Part shown: in pieces, positions 29,878 to 38,470 of the stretch
How the letters are laid out: each line of letters opens with the position of its first letter
How positions within the stretch are numbered: position 1 is the first letter of the stretch
Origin: Rhizobium etli 8C-3
GTDB taxonomy: Bacteria > Pseudomonadota > Alphaproteobacteria > Rhizobiales > Rhizobiaceae
Length of the DNA: 60,000 bases
Assembly (NCBI RefSeq): GCF_001908375.1
Contig: NZ_CP017241.1
Span: 1-60,000, forward strand
Direction of reading: 5' to 3'
Made by a program: the position numbers and the translations under genes
The notes under the pieces: generated by a model
Told to the model about the DNA's origin: nothing
The model's database searches: none
What the model saw: the letters and a program-made list of their open reading frames with translations, nothing else

Positions 29878-32462
29878 TCTGCTGCTGCGACGGAATGCGG
29901 CAGGTCGACCGAGGGAATCCGGCAAATAACCTTCGTGCCTTTGCCAGGCTGGCTATCGATCGAAACCCTGCCGTTATGTAGGCTGACGAAACTGTCAACG
30001 ATCGAAAGGCCAAGGCCTGCACCGCCGCGCTTGCCGCTCTTTGCTCCCGTCGCAAAACGATCGAAGACCGTCGAGATCATTTCCTGCGGAATGCCGGGGC
30101 CGCGGTCGCTGACGGAGAAGACGAAGTCGGTGTCCTCGCGATGGCATTCGAGTGAAATCGCCGCACCTTCCGGCGAGAAATTCGCAGCATTGGAAAGCAG
30201 CTTCAGCAGGATCTGTTTCAAACGCTGGGGATCGGCGACGATCGAGCCAAGATAGGCAGGCGCTGTGATCTCCAGCGTCACGCCGCTTTCCTGCAGCCGG
30301 TTGGCGATGTCGATGGAGACATCATCGAGAAGATCGTTGAGATCGATTTCCGAATAGTTGAGCCTCATAATGCCGGCATCGACGGTGGCGAGATCGAGAA
30401 TATCGTTGACCAGCGTCAGCAGTACGGACGAGGAGGTCGAAATGTGGTCGATATACTCGGCCTGACGCTCGTTCAGGGGTCCGACACTGGGGCTGCGCAA
30501 AAGATCGGCAAAACCGATGATATTGGTCAGTGGTGAGCGCAGCTCGTAGGAGACATGCTGGACGAAATCGTTTTTCAGCTCGTCGGCCTTGCGCAGCGCC
30601 TCGTTCTTCTCGGTCAGCGCACGCTCTGCGCGGACGCTGTCGGTCATGTTGACGAACGTCAGCATCGTCTGGGCGTTCGGCAGCGGAATGACGGCGTAGT
30701 CCAGCACAAGGCCAGAGAGCAATTCCAGTGTTCCTTGGCTGGAACGGCGTTCGTCATCGAAGCTGGTAATCAGCTCCGCAAAGGTCTTCCAGCCGTCAGG
30801 CCGGTCATAGGACGGTAGGCACGTTTCGGCAATCGCACGAATATGCGTTCCTGGCTTGGCCTCGGCTTCGGTAATTCCCCAAAGCATACGGAAGGCCGGG
30901 TTGGAAAGGCGAATACGGCCGTCTGCGCCGAAAACGGCGACGCCTTCGGACAGATGGTCGATCGTTTCGCCTTGGACCCTGACCAGCGTGTTGTATCTCG
31001 TTTCGAGAGCGACCTGTTCGGTCAAGTTCTCGAAAACCCAGGTTGCGCCGCCTTGTGGATGTGCGGTCGCAAAGACCCGCAGCGTCTGACCGTTCGGCAA
31101 ATGCCAGAGGTCCGTTTGCGTATCGAGTGCCCGATAGACGGAAAGTGCTGTTTCCTTCCAGCTTTTCCAGTTGAGCTGATCGGGAAGTTTTTTTGCGGCG
31201 CGCAAACGCTCCAGCAACTCGGCGTTGTCGGGCTTGCTTTCGAGAAAAGCGATATCGAGCTCCCACAGCGCGACGAAGGCCTGATTATAAAACTGCAAAC
31301 GCCGCTCGCCATCGAAGATTGCAACAGGCGTCGCAAGATGGTCCAGTGTCTCGGCATGGCTCTTCAGGGTCCGCTCGAGCTCGGCGCGGACGGAGGCTGC
31401 TTCAGAAACGTCGATCGCGATGCCCGCCGAACCGCTTGGCAGCTTCACGTCAACGACGTCGAAGAAGGTGCGATTGCCACGCACGACCGTCGAAATCTTG
31501 TCGTGGAAAGGTGATTCGGGCGTCGCCGCAACGCGAATGTGTTCGCGAGCGACCGTCGTGAGGAATTCCCGCCCTTCGTTGACCGCGTGCTGCGGCGACT
31601 TCGCCTCGACCGCATCGCCATAGGCCTGATTGACCCAGGTGAGGCGACCTTCGGTATCGCGCTGCCAGGCGGGCAGGTCGATCGCATCGAGCAGGTTCTG
31701 GAAGGCCGAGATCGAAGACATCAGCCGGTCGCGCTCGATCTTCAACTCGGCAAGCTCGGCACGGAGATTGTTGAGCGCCACGAAACGCACGAAGGCGCGG
31801 CCACCGGAAACCCGGCCTTGCGCCTCGAGGATCTCTTCGCGAGCGGTTTCGACAACCATGTCGAAGCTTTGAGCAGCGCCACGCAGACGATCAATCGCTC
31901 TTTCAAGCTCTGTGGCGGAACGGGGTTTCAGCCAGAGGCCGAACGCCAGGAATTCGCTGTCCTGGGGCGCACCGGTTTCGGCCGGGAGCTGGCCAAGCAG
32001 TTCCGGCCGCTCATTGCCGTCCCAGACGACGATGCGGCGGTTCTTGTCGGCGATCAGCGCCTGGTATTGCGAAATACGCTGATGGGCGTCGGAGAGGGCG
32101 GAGCGGATTTCACGGCTTTCGCTTTCAAGATTGCCGCGCTGGCGCACGAGCCAGAGTGTCGAAAGCAGGGCCGCGGAAATGACGCCGATCACGACGGAAA
32201 AGCCGACGACCTGCGACGACGTGAAAAGATGTGCGGATGCCGCAGCTTCGGATTCGACCTGGGCGAGGACCGGCTGCGCCAGCGCCGCGATTGCAGTTCC
32301 GCCTGCGCAAATTCTTGCGAGCCGTGTCAGTGACCCAGCGCTCTGCTTCGCGCCTTTCCCCTTCGGCGCAAGAGCATGTTCTTGGCCTGCCTCGTTAGAA
32401 CGGATATCGGGCCAAGCGCCCTCGTCCGCCTGTCCCGGCAGGCTGTGATTCATTTCCGACAT
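29874..32462 (-). CDS. divL: DivL-type PAS-domain pseudo-histidine kinase
   Basis: An 862-residue histidine-kinase-like protein. A Pro/Gln-rich N-terminus is followed by a hydrophobic stretch (about 47-67) and a clear transmembrane helix (83-106), then PAS-like domains over about 250-590, a DHp domain and an ATPase with the GPGIP and GLGLS motifs. At the phospho-acceptor site the H-box reads HVSYELRSPL, with tyrosine (Y639, codon 30546-30548) where kinases have histidine. This is the hallmark of DivL, which in Caulobacter promotes CckA activity and links DivK to CtrA. The ATG at 32462 has GGAG about 11 bases upstream. Confidence 0.9.
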   Translation of the reverse strand: MSEMNHSLPGQADEGAWPDIRSNEAGQEHALAPKGKGAKQSAGSLTRLARICAGGTAIAALAQPVLAQVESEAAASAHLFTSSQVVGFSVVIGVISAALLSTLWLVRQRGNLESESREIRSALSDAHQRISQYQALIADKNRRIVVWDGNERPELLGQLPAETGAPQDSEFLAFGLWLKPRSATELERAIDRLRGAAQSFDMVVETAREEILEAQGRVSGGRAFVRFVALNNLRAELAELKIERDRLMSSISAFQNLLDAIDLPAWQRDTEGRLTWVNQAYGDAVEAKSPQHAVNEGREFLTTVAREHIRVAATPESPFHDKISTVVRGNRTFFDVVDVKLPSGSAGIAIDVSEAASVRAELERTLKSHAETLDHLATPVAIFDGERRLQFYNQAFVALWELDIAFLESKPDNAELLERLRAAKKLPDQLNWKSWKETALSVYRALDTQTDLWHLPNGQTLRVFATAHPQGGATWVFENLTEQVALETRYNTLVRVQGETIDHLSEGVAVFGADGRIRLSNPAFRMLWGITEAEAKPGTHIRAIAETCLPSYDRPDGWKTFAELITSFDDERRSSQGTLELLSGLVLDYAVIPLPNAQTMLTFVNMTDSVRAERALTEKNEALRKADELKNDFVQHVSYELRSPLTNIIGFADLLRSPSVGPLNERQAEYIDHISTSSSVLLTLVNDILDLATVDAGIMRLNYSEIDLNDLLDDVSIDIANRLQESGVTLEITAPAYLGSIVADPQRLKQILLKLLSNAANFSPEGAAISLECHREDTDFVFSVSDRGPGIPQEMISTVFDRFATGAKSGKRGGAGLGLSIVDSFVSLHNGRVSIDSQPGKGTKVICRIPSVDLPHSVAAAE

Positions 32463-32598
32463 CAGCGGTATGTCTCCGTCCTTCAATGTGCCGCATTACG
32501 ACAAGACATCCCATTTTCGGGCAAACCGGAGGACTCCGCGCCACGAATCGAGTTCTAGAACAATACTTCGGAAGGGAATCGGCGGGAAGGTGGGCGCC

Positions 32599-32631
32599 AA
32601 AAAATAGGGATGCAGCATTTGTCAATGCGGC
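32599..32631 (-). terminator. Weak terminator downstream of ahcY
   Basis: On the minus strand an imperfect 8-bp stem (GCCGCATT / AATGCTGC, one mismatch) at 32612-32631 is followed, after 7 bases, by T6 at 32599-32604. This is a plausible but weak stop for ahcY transcripts ahead of divL; the 202-base gap must also hold the divL promoter, which I cannot identify. Confidence 0.35.
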
Positions 32632-32664
32632 ACCCCCAAGATGTTGTGGATATTGTTGCCGAGA

Positions 32665-34065
32665 TTAATATCTGTAGTGGTCGGACTTGAAAGGACCCTT
32701 CGGCGAAACGCCGATATAGGCGGCCTGTTCTTCAGAAAGCTGCGTCAGTTTCACGCCAAGCTTGTCGAGGTGCAGGCGCGCGACCTTTTCGTCGAGATGC
32801 TTCGGCAGAATATAGACCTTGTTTTCATACTGGCCAGGCTTGGTGAAGAGCTCGATCTGCGCCAGCGTCTGGTTGGTGAAGGAGGCCGACATCACGAAGG
32901 ATGGATGGCCCGTTGCGTTGCCGAGGTTGAGCAGGCGGCCCTCCGAGAGAAGAATAATGCGATTGCCCTTCGGAAACTCGATCAGATCGACCTGCGGCTT
33001 TACATTCGTCCACTTGAGGTTACGCAGTGCCGCGACTTCGATTTCGTTGTCGAAGTGGCCGATATTGCCGACGATCGCCATGTCCTTCATCTGACGCATA
33101 TGATCGATGCGGATGACGTCCTTGTTCCCGGTCGTGGTGACGAAGATATCAGCCGACGAGACGACGTCCTCGAGCAGCACGACTTCGTAACCGTCCATTG
33201 CTGCCTGCAGCGCGCAGATCGGGTCGGCTTCCGTGACCTTGACGCGGGCGCCGGCGCCGGAAAGCGATGCCGCCGAACCCTTGCCGACGTCGCCATAGCC
33301 GCAGACGACGGCAACTTTGCCGGCCATCATGACATCGGTGGCGCGACGGATGCCGTCAACCAGCGATTCCTTGCAGCCATACTTGTTGTCGAATTTCGAC
33401 TTGGTGACCGAATCGTTGACGTTGATCGCCGGGAAGGGAAGCAGACCCTTCTGGCTGAGCTGATAGAGGCGGTTTACCCCGGTAGTGGTTTCTTCGGTGA
33501 CGCCCTTGATCGCATCACGCTGCTTGGTGAACCAGCCTGGTGAAGCGGCAAGCCGCTTCTTGATCTGTGCGAAGAGGATCTCTTCTTCTTCGGAATGCGG
33601 GTGCGAGAGCACGTCTTCGCCGGCTTCGGCGCGCGCGCCGAGCAGGATGTACATGGTGGCATCGCCGCCATCGTCGAGGATCATGTTCGAAAGGCCGCCA
33701 TCGGCCCATTGAAAGATCTTATCGGTGTAGACCCAGTAGTCCTCGAGCGACTCGCCCTTGACGGCAAAAACCGGTACGCCGGATGCGGCGATTGCGGCAG
33801 CAGCATGATCCTGGGTCGAAAAGATGTTGCACGAAGCCCAGCGTACTTCTGCGCCGAGCGCCGCGAGCGTTTCGATCAGAACTGCCGTCTGGATCGTCAT
33901 GTGCAGCGAGCCGGTGATGCGCGCGCCCTTCAATGGCTTTGACGCGCCGAATTCGGAACGACAAGACATGAGGCCCGGCATTTCGGTTTCGGCGATCGAA
34001 ATTTCCTTGCGTCCGAAATCCGCCAGACCGATATCGGCGACGACATAATCTTTTTCAGTGCTCAT
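32665..34065 (-). CDS. ahcY: Adenosylhomocysteinase
   Basis: A 466-residue NAD-dependent hydrolase that splits S-adenosylhomocysteine to homocysteine and adenosine in the methyl cycle. The [11 protein letters not shown]-binding loop is at residues 256-263, SRCEFGA-like [12 protein letters not shown] near the N-terminus, and the C-terminus ends KSDHYRY as in the family. Length fits the long proteobacterial form. A 20-base palindrome about 123 bases upstream (34188-34207) is a candidate operator. Confidence 0.96.
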   Translation of the reverse strand: MSTEKDYVVADIGLADFGRKEISIAETEMPGLMSCRSEFGASKPLKGARITGSLHMTIQTAVLIETLAALGAEVRWASCNIFSTQDHAAAAIAASGVPVFAVKGESLEDYWVYTDKIFQWADGGLSNMILDDGGDATMYILLGARAEAGEDVLSHPHSEEEEILFAQIKKRLAASPGWFTKQRDAIKGVTEETTTGVNRLYQLSQKGLLPFPAINVNDSVTKSKFDNKYGCKESLVDGIRRATDVMMAGKVAVVCGYGDVGKGSAASLSGAGARVKVTEADPICALQAAMDGYEVVLLEDVVSSADIFVTTTGNKDVIRIDHMRQMKDMAIVGNIGHFDNEIEVAALRNLKWTNVKPQVDLIEFPKGNRIILLSEGRLLNLGNATGHPSFVMSASFTNQTLAQIELFTKPGQYENKVYILPKHLDEKVARLHLDKLGVKLTQLSEEQAAYIGVSPKGPFKSDHYRY

Positions 34066-34187
34066 TGAGGTCTCCAGCTGAAAAGCGTCTCATTAATCAG
34101 CGCGCAGTTGGCGCGATAGCTCGAACGCGTGCATTGACGCACGGCCATGCCGCCGTGTAGCAGGCTTCGCAGCTGATGGCAACAAGG

Positions 34188-34207
34188 ATATAAAGAAGTC
34201 TTTATAT
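34188..34207. promoter_or_regulatory. Palindromic operator candidate upstream of ahcY
   Basis: ATATAAAGA, AG, TCTTTATAT: a palindrome with perfect 9-base arms. A further TTTATAT half-site follows at 34209-34215. It lies 123 bases upstream of the ahcY start and 22 bases past the HPr stop. Its form and place fit the SahR (ArsR-family, S-adenosylhomocysteine-sensing) operators reported for methyl-cycle genes of proteobacteria, but that link is inference. No SAH or SAM riboswitch fold was recognised here. Confidence 0.6.
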
Positions 34208-34229
34208 GTTTATATGAGGCCCGGAAGGC

Positions 34230-34526
34230 TCACATTTCCTCGCCGAACTTGTCCTGGACCAACCGATCCAATGCATTCAGCGCTTCGGCGGCCTGGTTGC
34301 CGCTCGCGGAAACGAGAACGGTCGTGCCCGGGCTCGCGGCAAGCATCATCAGGCCCATGATCGAAGTGCCGCCCACCGTCATTCCGTCCTTGGACACGGT
34401 AACGGCAGCGTCGAATTTTTCGACCATCTGGACGAATTTGGCAGAGGCGCGCGCGTGAAGGCCGCGCTTGTTGACGATGAGCAGTTCCCGGGAAAACGAG
34501 GTCGTGGCGGAACTGGTGTTCATCAT
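34230..34526 (-). CDS. Phosphocarrier protein HPr
   Basis: A 98-residue HPr-family carrier. The phosphorylatable histidine is H24 in KRGLHARASAKF and the regulatory serine is S55 in GTSIMGLMML. Both sites are intact, so it can be charged by enzyme I and modified by the HPr kinase encoded nearby. Alphaproteobacterial HPr takes part in regulatory rather than sugar-transport PTS. It overlaps the EIIA gene by 4 bases; enzyme I is not in this window. Confidence 0.92.
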   Translation of the reverse strand: MMNTSSATTSFSRELLIVNKRGLHARASAKFVQMVEKFDAAVTVSKDGMTVGGTSIMGLMMLAASPGTTVLVSASGNQAAEALNALDRLVQDKFGEEM

Positions 34527-34924
34527 TTGCCACTCAGAACGCGGCTGGCGACATTGATGTATTTCCGACCGGCCTCCGACGCTTCGATGAGCGCCTTTTC
34601 CATGTTGTTTTCGCCACGCACGCCGGCAAGCTTGATCAGCATCGGCAAGTTCATACCGGCAATCACTTCGGTATGACCGCTGCTCATGACCGAAATAGCG
34701 AGATTGGAAGGAGTACCCCCGAACATATCGGTCAGGATGACGACGCCGTGACCATCGTCGGCGCCAGAGACCGCCTGCAGGATATCCTGCCGTCTCTGAT
34801 CCATATCGTCTTCGGGGCCGATGCAGACCGTCTCGATAAATTTCTGAGGACCGACGACATGCTCTACAGCATGACGAAACTCTTCAGCCAGCTTGCCATG
34901 AGTGACAAGCACAAGTCCGATCAT
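34523..34924 (-). CDS. PTS EIIA component, mannose family
   Basis: A 133-residue EIIA-Man domain. The active-site histidine is H9 in VLVTHGKLAEEF, and LTDMFGGTPSNLA is the family core motif. With no EIIB/C genes beside it, it belongs to the stand-alone regulatory PTS of alphaproteobacteria rather than to a mannose transporter. It overlaps HPr by 4 bases. The 153 bases between hprK and this gene hold no recognisable gene and probably a promoter. Confidence 0.9.
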   Translation of the reverse strand: MIGLVLVTHGKLAEEFRHAVEHVVGPQKFIETVCIGPEDDMDQRRQDILQAVSGADDGHGVVILTDMFGGTPSNLAISVMSSGHTEVIAGMNLPMLIKLAGVRGENNMEKALIEASEAGRKYINVASRVLSGK

Positions 34925-35077
34925 GATTTAACTGCTCCCAATGGCATATAAAACGGTGGCCCCAATATCGCAACGCAGCAATCGCGTCCACCGGTGGGGG
35001 CACATCTTGGCCATCAAAAGCCGAAGTGCAAGATAAAAATGCAGACATATGGGGCGAATCCGCCTGTGCAGCAGGCA

Positions 35078-35530
35078 TTATCGGCCGATGTCCGGCGCCT
35101 TTGCCATCAGAATCGCGAGAGGCACGGGAGCGTTTGGCAGCAAGCGCAGAGCCGGCAGCAGAAAGCCTTCTGCGAATTGCGCGACGTCGTGGTCAGGCGG
35201 CAGACGGTTTTCGCCCGACGGGCTGCCGGGCAGCACTGCATAGTGCATCGGGGCGAACGGAACGCTCCTGCACTTTACGATGCCGGTACCGCGCAGCTCG
35301 ATCAAACCAGAGATTGCGGAAGGACGTTCAGCGATCATCTGTCCGTCGCGTTTCGACAGGAATACCTGATCGTCGGCGACGAGTGAGGCGGGCAGCCCCA
35401 TTCGTTCGGCTTCCGTGAGACAGGTGAATGCCAGCATGGATTTACCCCAGCCGGAGGGGCCAACAAAGAGCAGGCCGGTCTTGTTGACGACGATCGCCGT
35501 GGCATTGATGTTGAAGGCTGCGCCCGTCAT
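35078..35530 (-). CDS. hprK: HPr kinase/phosphorylase, short form
   Basis: A 150-residue protein matching only the C-terminal catalytic domain of HPrK/P: the P-loop GPSGWGKS is at residues 24-31 and LVADDQVFL is the next conserved strand. HprK of Bacillus is about 310 residues with an N-terminal domain that is absent here. Short forms of this kind are usual in alphaproteobacteria. It phosphorylates the serine of HPr. The gene overlaps chvG by 4 bases, a conserved coupling of envelope sensing to the PTS. Confidence 0.9.
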   Translation of the reverse strand: MTGAAFNINATAIVVNKTGLLFVGPSGWGKSMLAFTCLTEAERMGLPASLVADDQVFLSKRDGQMIAERPSAISGLIELRGTGIVKCRSVPFAPMHYAVLPGSPSGENRLPPDHDVAQFAEGFLLPALRLLPNAPVPLAILMAKAPDIGR

Positions 35531-37374
35531 GATGACACCGAGACTGCGGGCAGGGCGAGGATGAAGCGGGCGCCAAGCACTTCTGCCGTTTCTGCGTCGA
35601 TGATGTTTTCGGCACGCAACGAGCCGCCGTGCGCTTCCGCGATCTGCCGGCTGATCGACAGGCCAAGACCGGAATTTTGCCCGAACCCTTCTGACTCGGG
35701 CCGGTCGGTGTAGAAGCGCTCGAAGATGCGGTCGATATTTTCAGCCTGGATGCCTGGACCATTGTCTTCGATGTAGACGATGCAGCGCGATCGTGTGCGG
35801 AACAGCCGCACGGTGATCTTGCCGCCTTCATCGGGAACGAACGAGCGAGCATTCTCGATCAGGTTGGTGATGATCTGGCCGATGCGCAGGTCATGACCAT
35901 TGACGACGAAGCGCGTCTTGACGCCGGGCTTGCGTTCGATCGCGAGCTCGATCTGCACCTCTTTGTTCTTGTGGCGAATCTGCCTCGAAACCTCGACGAG
36001 ATCGCTGAGGAATAGCTCGAGATCGACCGACCGGGCGTCGACACGGGCAAGTTCGGCATCGAGGCGCGAGGCGTCGGAGATATCGCTGATGAGACGATCG
36101 AGGCGGCGGACGTCATGCTGGATCACATCCATCAGTCGCCTCTTTGAATCGTCCGACTTGGCAAGCGGCAGCGTTTCCACCGCGCTGCGAAGCGAAGTCA
36201 GCGGGTTCTTGAGTTCGTGGCTGACATCGGCGGCAAAACTCTCGATCGCATCGATCCTGTCGTAAAGTGCGGTGGTCATCTCGCGGAGCGCGATCGAAAG
36301 GTTGCCGATCTCGTCCTGGCGAGCGGAGAAATCCGGAATTTCCTCGCGCTCCTTTGCGCCGCGCCGGACGCGGATCGCCGCTGCCGAGAGACGGCGAAGC
36401 GGATTGGCGATGGTCGATGAAAGAACCAGCGACAACAGAACGTTGACGAGTGTCGCCACACCGAAGACTCGCATGATCGCCAAGCGTTCGGCATGGACGA
36501 TGTTGTCGATGTCGCCGGCCTGGGTCGAAAGCAGCAGAACGCCGAGAACGGCGCGAAAACGCTGGATCGGGACAGCGACGGAGACGATGAGCGCGCCCTT
36601 GTCAGTCGTGCGTACGACGGCGCCGCGCACTCCCGTCAACGCATTCATGACTTCAGGATAGATCGAACCGTCGCCACCTGGCGCTTCCTTGTAGACCGGC
36701 AGATTCCCAGGCTGGAGTGCTTTGTTGAAAAGCGTTGTAAGCCATTCAGCCCAAGTCTGCTTCTCTTCCTCCACCGGCGGCAGATCGAAGCGCAAGACCT
36801 GGCCTCGCGAGTAGAGATGGCGGGAATCGAGAAGCAAGTTGGCATCGGCATCAAAGATGCGGGCGCGCGTACGCGTGGGCGAAATCAGCCGCCTGAGAAC
36901 CGGTGCCACCTTTTCCGGATCGATCGGGAACTCGAGATCTTCGTCATTGGGCACGGGCGTAATGCTCTGCCCGGCCTGCAGCTCGAGAAGCTTCTGCGGA
37001 TCGATGGTGATCGAGTTCGTATCGACGGAGGCTGATGCCGAAACCGCACCGGCGATGATTTCGCCCTGCGTGAGCAAGCTTTCGACGCGGGCGTCGATCA
37101 GGCCCTCACGAAACTGGTTGAGGTAAAGAATGCCGCCGACGAGGACGAGCAGTGCTGCGAGATTGAAGAAGAGGATGCGGCGCGTCAGGCTCGAAAAGAC
37201 CGCATTGCCGAAGATGCGGCGGATGATGGTGAAGGGATGCGACCAGCGCCTTCCCCTGACACGGCGGCCGCTCAAGCCTTCCGCATCGTCCAGATCCCTT
37301 TCCTGCACCAACTGTGCCAACGACAGGCCCTTTCGGAGGGCGTGGCGGTATCCCGCCTCAGCCCTCGACAACAC
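35527..37374 (-). CDS. chvG: Sensor histidine kinase ChvG (ExoS)
   Basis: A 615-residue membrane kinase. Transmembrane segments lie at about residues 65-85 and 302-322, with a periplasmic domain between them, then HAMP, and DHp with the phospho-acceptor H386 in FAADVSHELKNPL, and an ATPase domain (NLIENARSF, DNGPGI, GLGLS). The match to S. meliloti ExoS is very strong. It senses acid or envelope stress and controls exopolysaccharide and virulence genes. The start given is GTG at 37374; the first 45 or so residues are poorly conserved, so the true start may be downstream. Confidence 0.94.
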   Translation of the reverse strand: MLSRAEAGYRHALRKGLSLAQLVQERDLDDAEGLSGRRVRGRRWSHPFTIIRRIFGNAVFSSLTRRILFFNLAALLVLVGGILYLNQFREGLIDARVESLLTQGEIIAGAVSASASVDTNSITIDPQKLLELQAGQSITPVPNDEDLEFPIDPEKVAPVLRRLISPTRTRARIFDADANLLLDSRHLYSRGQVLRFDLPPVEEEKQTWAEWLTTLFNKALQPGNLPVYKEAPGGDGSIYPEVMNALTGVRGAVVRTTDKGALIVSVAVPIQRFRAVLGVLLLSTQAGDIDNIVHAERLAIMRVFGVATLVNVLLSLVLSSTIANPLRRLSAAAIRVRRGAKEREEIPDFSARQDEIGNLSIALREMTTALYDRIDAIESFAADVSHELKNPLTSLRSAVETLPLAKSDDSKRRLMDVIQHDVRRLDRLISDISDASRLDAELARVDARSVDLELFLSDLVEVSRQIRHKNKEVQIELAIERKPGVKTRFVVNGHDLRIGQIITNLIENARSFVPDEGGKITVRLFRTRSRCIVYIEDNGPGIQAENIDRIFERFYTDRPESEGFGQNSGLGLSISRQIAEAHGGSLRAENIIDAETAEVLGARFILALPAVSVSS

Positions 37375-37396
37375 TCATGCGCCGCGCCGACAGGCG

Positions 37397-38128
37397 TCAG
37401 GCTGCTTCGCGGAAGCGGTATCCCACTCCGTAAAGCGTTTCAATCATATCAAAGTCGGTATCGACCATCTTGAATTTCTTGCGAAGCCGCTTGATGTGGC
37501 TGTCGATGGTCCGGTCGTCGACATAGACCTGTTCGTCATAGGCCGCGTCCATCAGCGCGTCTCGGCTTTTCACAACGCCCGGCCGCTGTGCGAGCGAGTG
37601 AAGGATCAGGAACTCGGTTACCGTCAGCGTTACAGGTTCGCCCTTCCATGTGCAGGTATGGCGTTCCTGGTCCATGACAAGCTGGCCGCGTTCGAGTGAG
37701 CGCGCAAGCTGGGCAGCGCCCGTTTTTGGCGCGGCGCCAGCACCGGCAACCGTTGTTGTTTCCCGGCTGGAAGCGCGGCGAAGGACGGCGCGCACCCGTT
37801 CGACGAGCAGTCGCTGGGAGAATGGCTTCGTGATGAAGTCATCTGCGCCCATCTTCAGGCCGAAGAGTTCGTCGATCTCCTCGTCCTTTGAGGTGAGGAA
37901 AATCACCGGCATGTCGGATTTCTGCCGCAAACGGCGCAAGAGCTCCATTCCATCCATGCGCGGCATCTTGATATCGAAGATAGCCAGTTGCGGCGGGCGG
38001 GCGATAAGGCCATCGAGGGCCGAGGCGCCATCCGTATAGGTTTCGACCTTGTATCCTTCGGCTTCCAGTGCGATCGACACGGAAGTGAGGATGTTGCGGT
38101 CGTCGTCAACGAGCGCGATTGTCGCCAT
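37397..38128 (-). CDS. chvI: Response regulator ChvI (OmpR family)
   Basis: A 243-residue regulator with a receiver domain (phospho-acceptor D52 in [11 protein letters not shown] in ITKPFS) and a C-terminal OmpR-type winged helix from about residue 145 ([19 protein letters not shown] and [11 protein letters not shown]). It is the partner of ChvG and a global regulator in rhizobia and Agrobacterium. I use the ATG at 38128, which matches the family N-terminus [11 protein letters not shown], over an ATG at 38146. It is the first gene of chvI-chvG-hprK and is divergent from pckA. Confidence 0.95.
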   Translation of the reverse strand: MATIALVDDDRNILTSVSIALEAEGYKVETYTDGASALDGLIARPPQLAIFDIKMPRMDGMELLRRLRQKSDMPVIFLTSKDEEIDELFGLKMGADDFITKPFSQRLLVERVRAVLRRASSRETTTVAGAGAAPKTGAAQLARSLERGQLVMDQERHTCTWKGEPVTLTVTEFLILHSLAQRPGVVKSRDALMDAAYDEQVYVDDRTIDSHIKRLRKKFKMVDTDFDMIETLYGVGYRFREAA

Positions 38129-38470
38129 TGTATTCGTCTCCGTCATCTATGCGCATCTCCCGGAATGTTCGATGTCCCCAGGCCGGCCCTACGACCGGAT
38201 GCGCTTATGGGGGATAAAGGTGGAACAAATTGTGGCAAAGATAAAGGGCAGGCTTTGCTGCAATGTGCCAATGGTGGTCGCACGTGGCGCGGAAAAAACC
38301 GCTTCAGAACGCTGAATTCAAACGATTTAAAATACACCAAAGAAATTTAAATCGATTAATTGTTTGATATCATTATATTTTCGCCATTCTGCGGTATTGC
38401 TTTTTAAAATTGGCCACTTTAGTTTTGCTCTTGGTTTTAACGGCGGGAGCCTTGGACGAAAGGAATAGCC
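38129..38470. promoter_or_regulatory. chvI-pckA divergent intergenic region
   Basis: A 342-base gap with no credible gene. Its right part, about 38322-38425, is strikingly AT-rich and probably holds the pckA promoter region; the left part serves chvI. An AAAGGA ribosome site sits just before pckA. I see no clear -35/-10 pair or palindrome that I would name. Confidence 0.5.

Noticed and set aside
32645..32653. DnaA-box-like TGTGGATAT between ahcY and divL
   Set aside because: A single 8/9 match with no cluster or AT-rich partner; likely chance.
34066..34229. SAH or SAM riboswitch ahead of ahcY
   Set aside because: No conserved aptamer core could be recognised; the palindrome at 34188-34207 looks like a protein operator instead.
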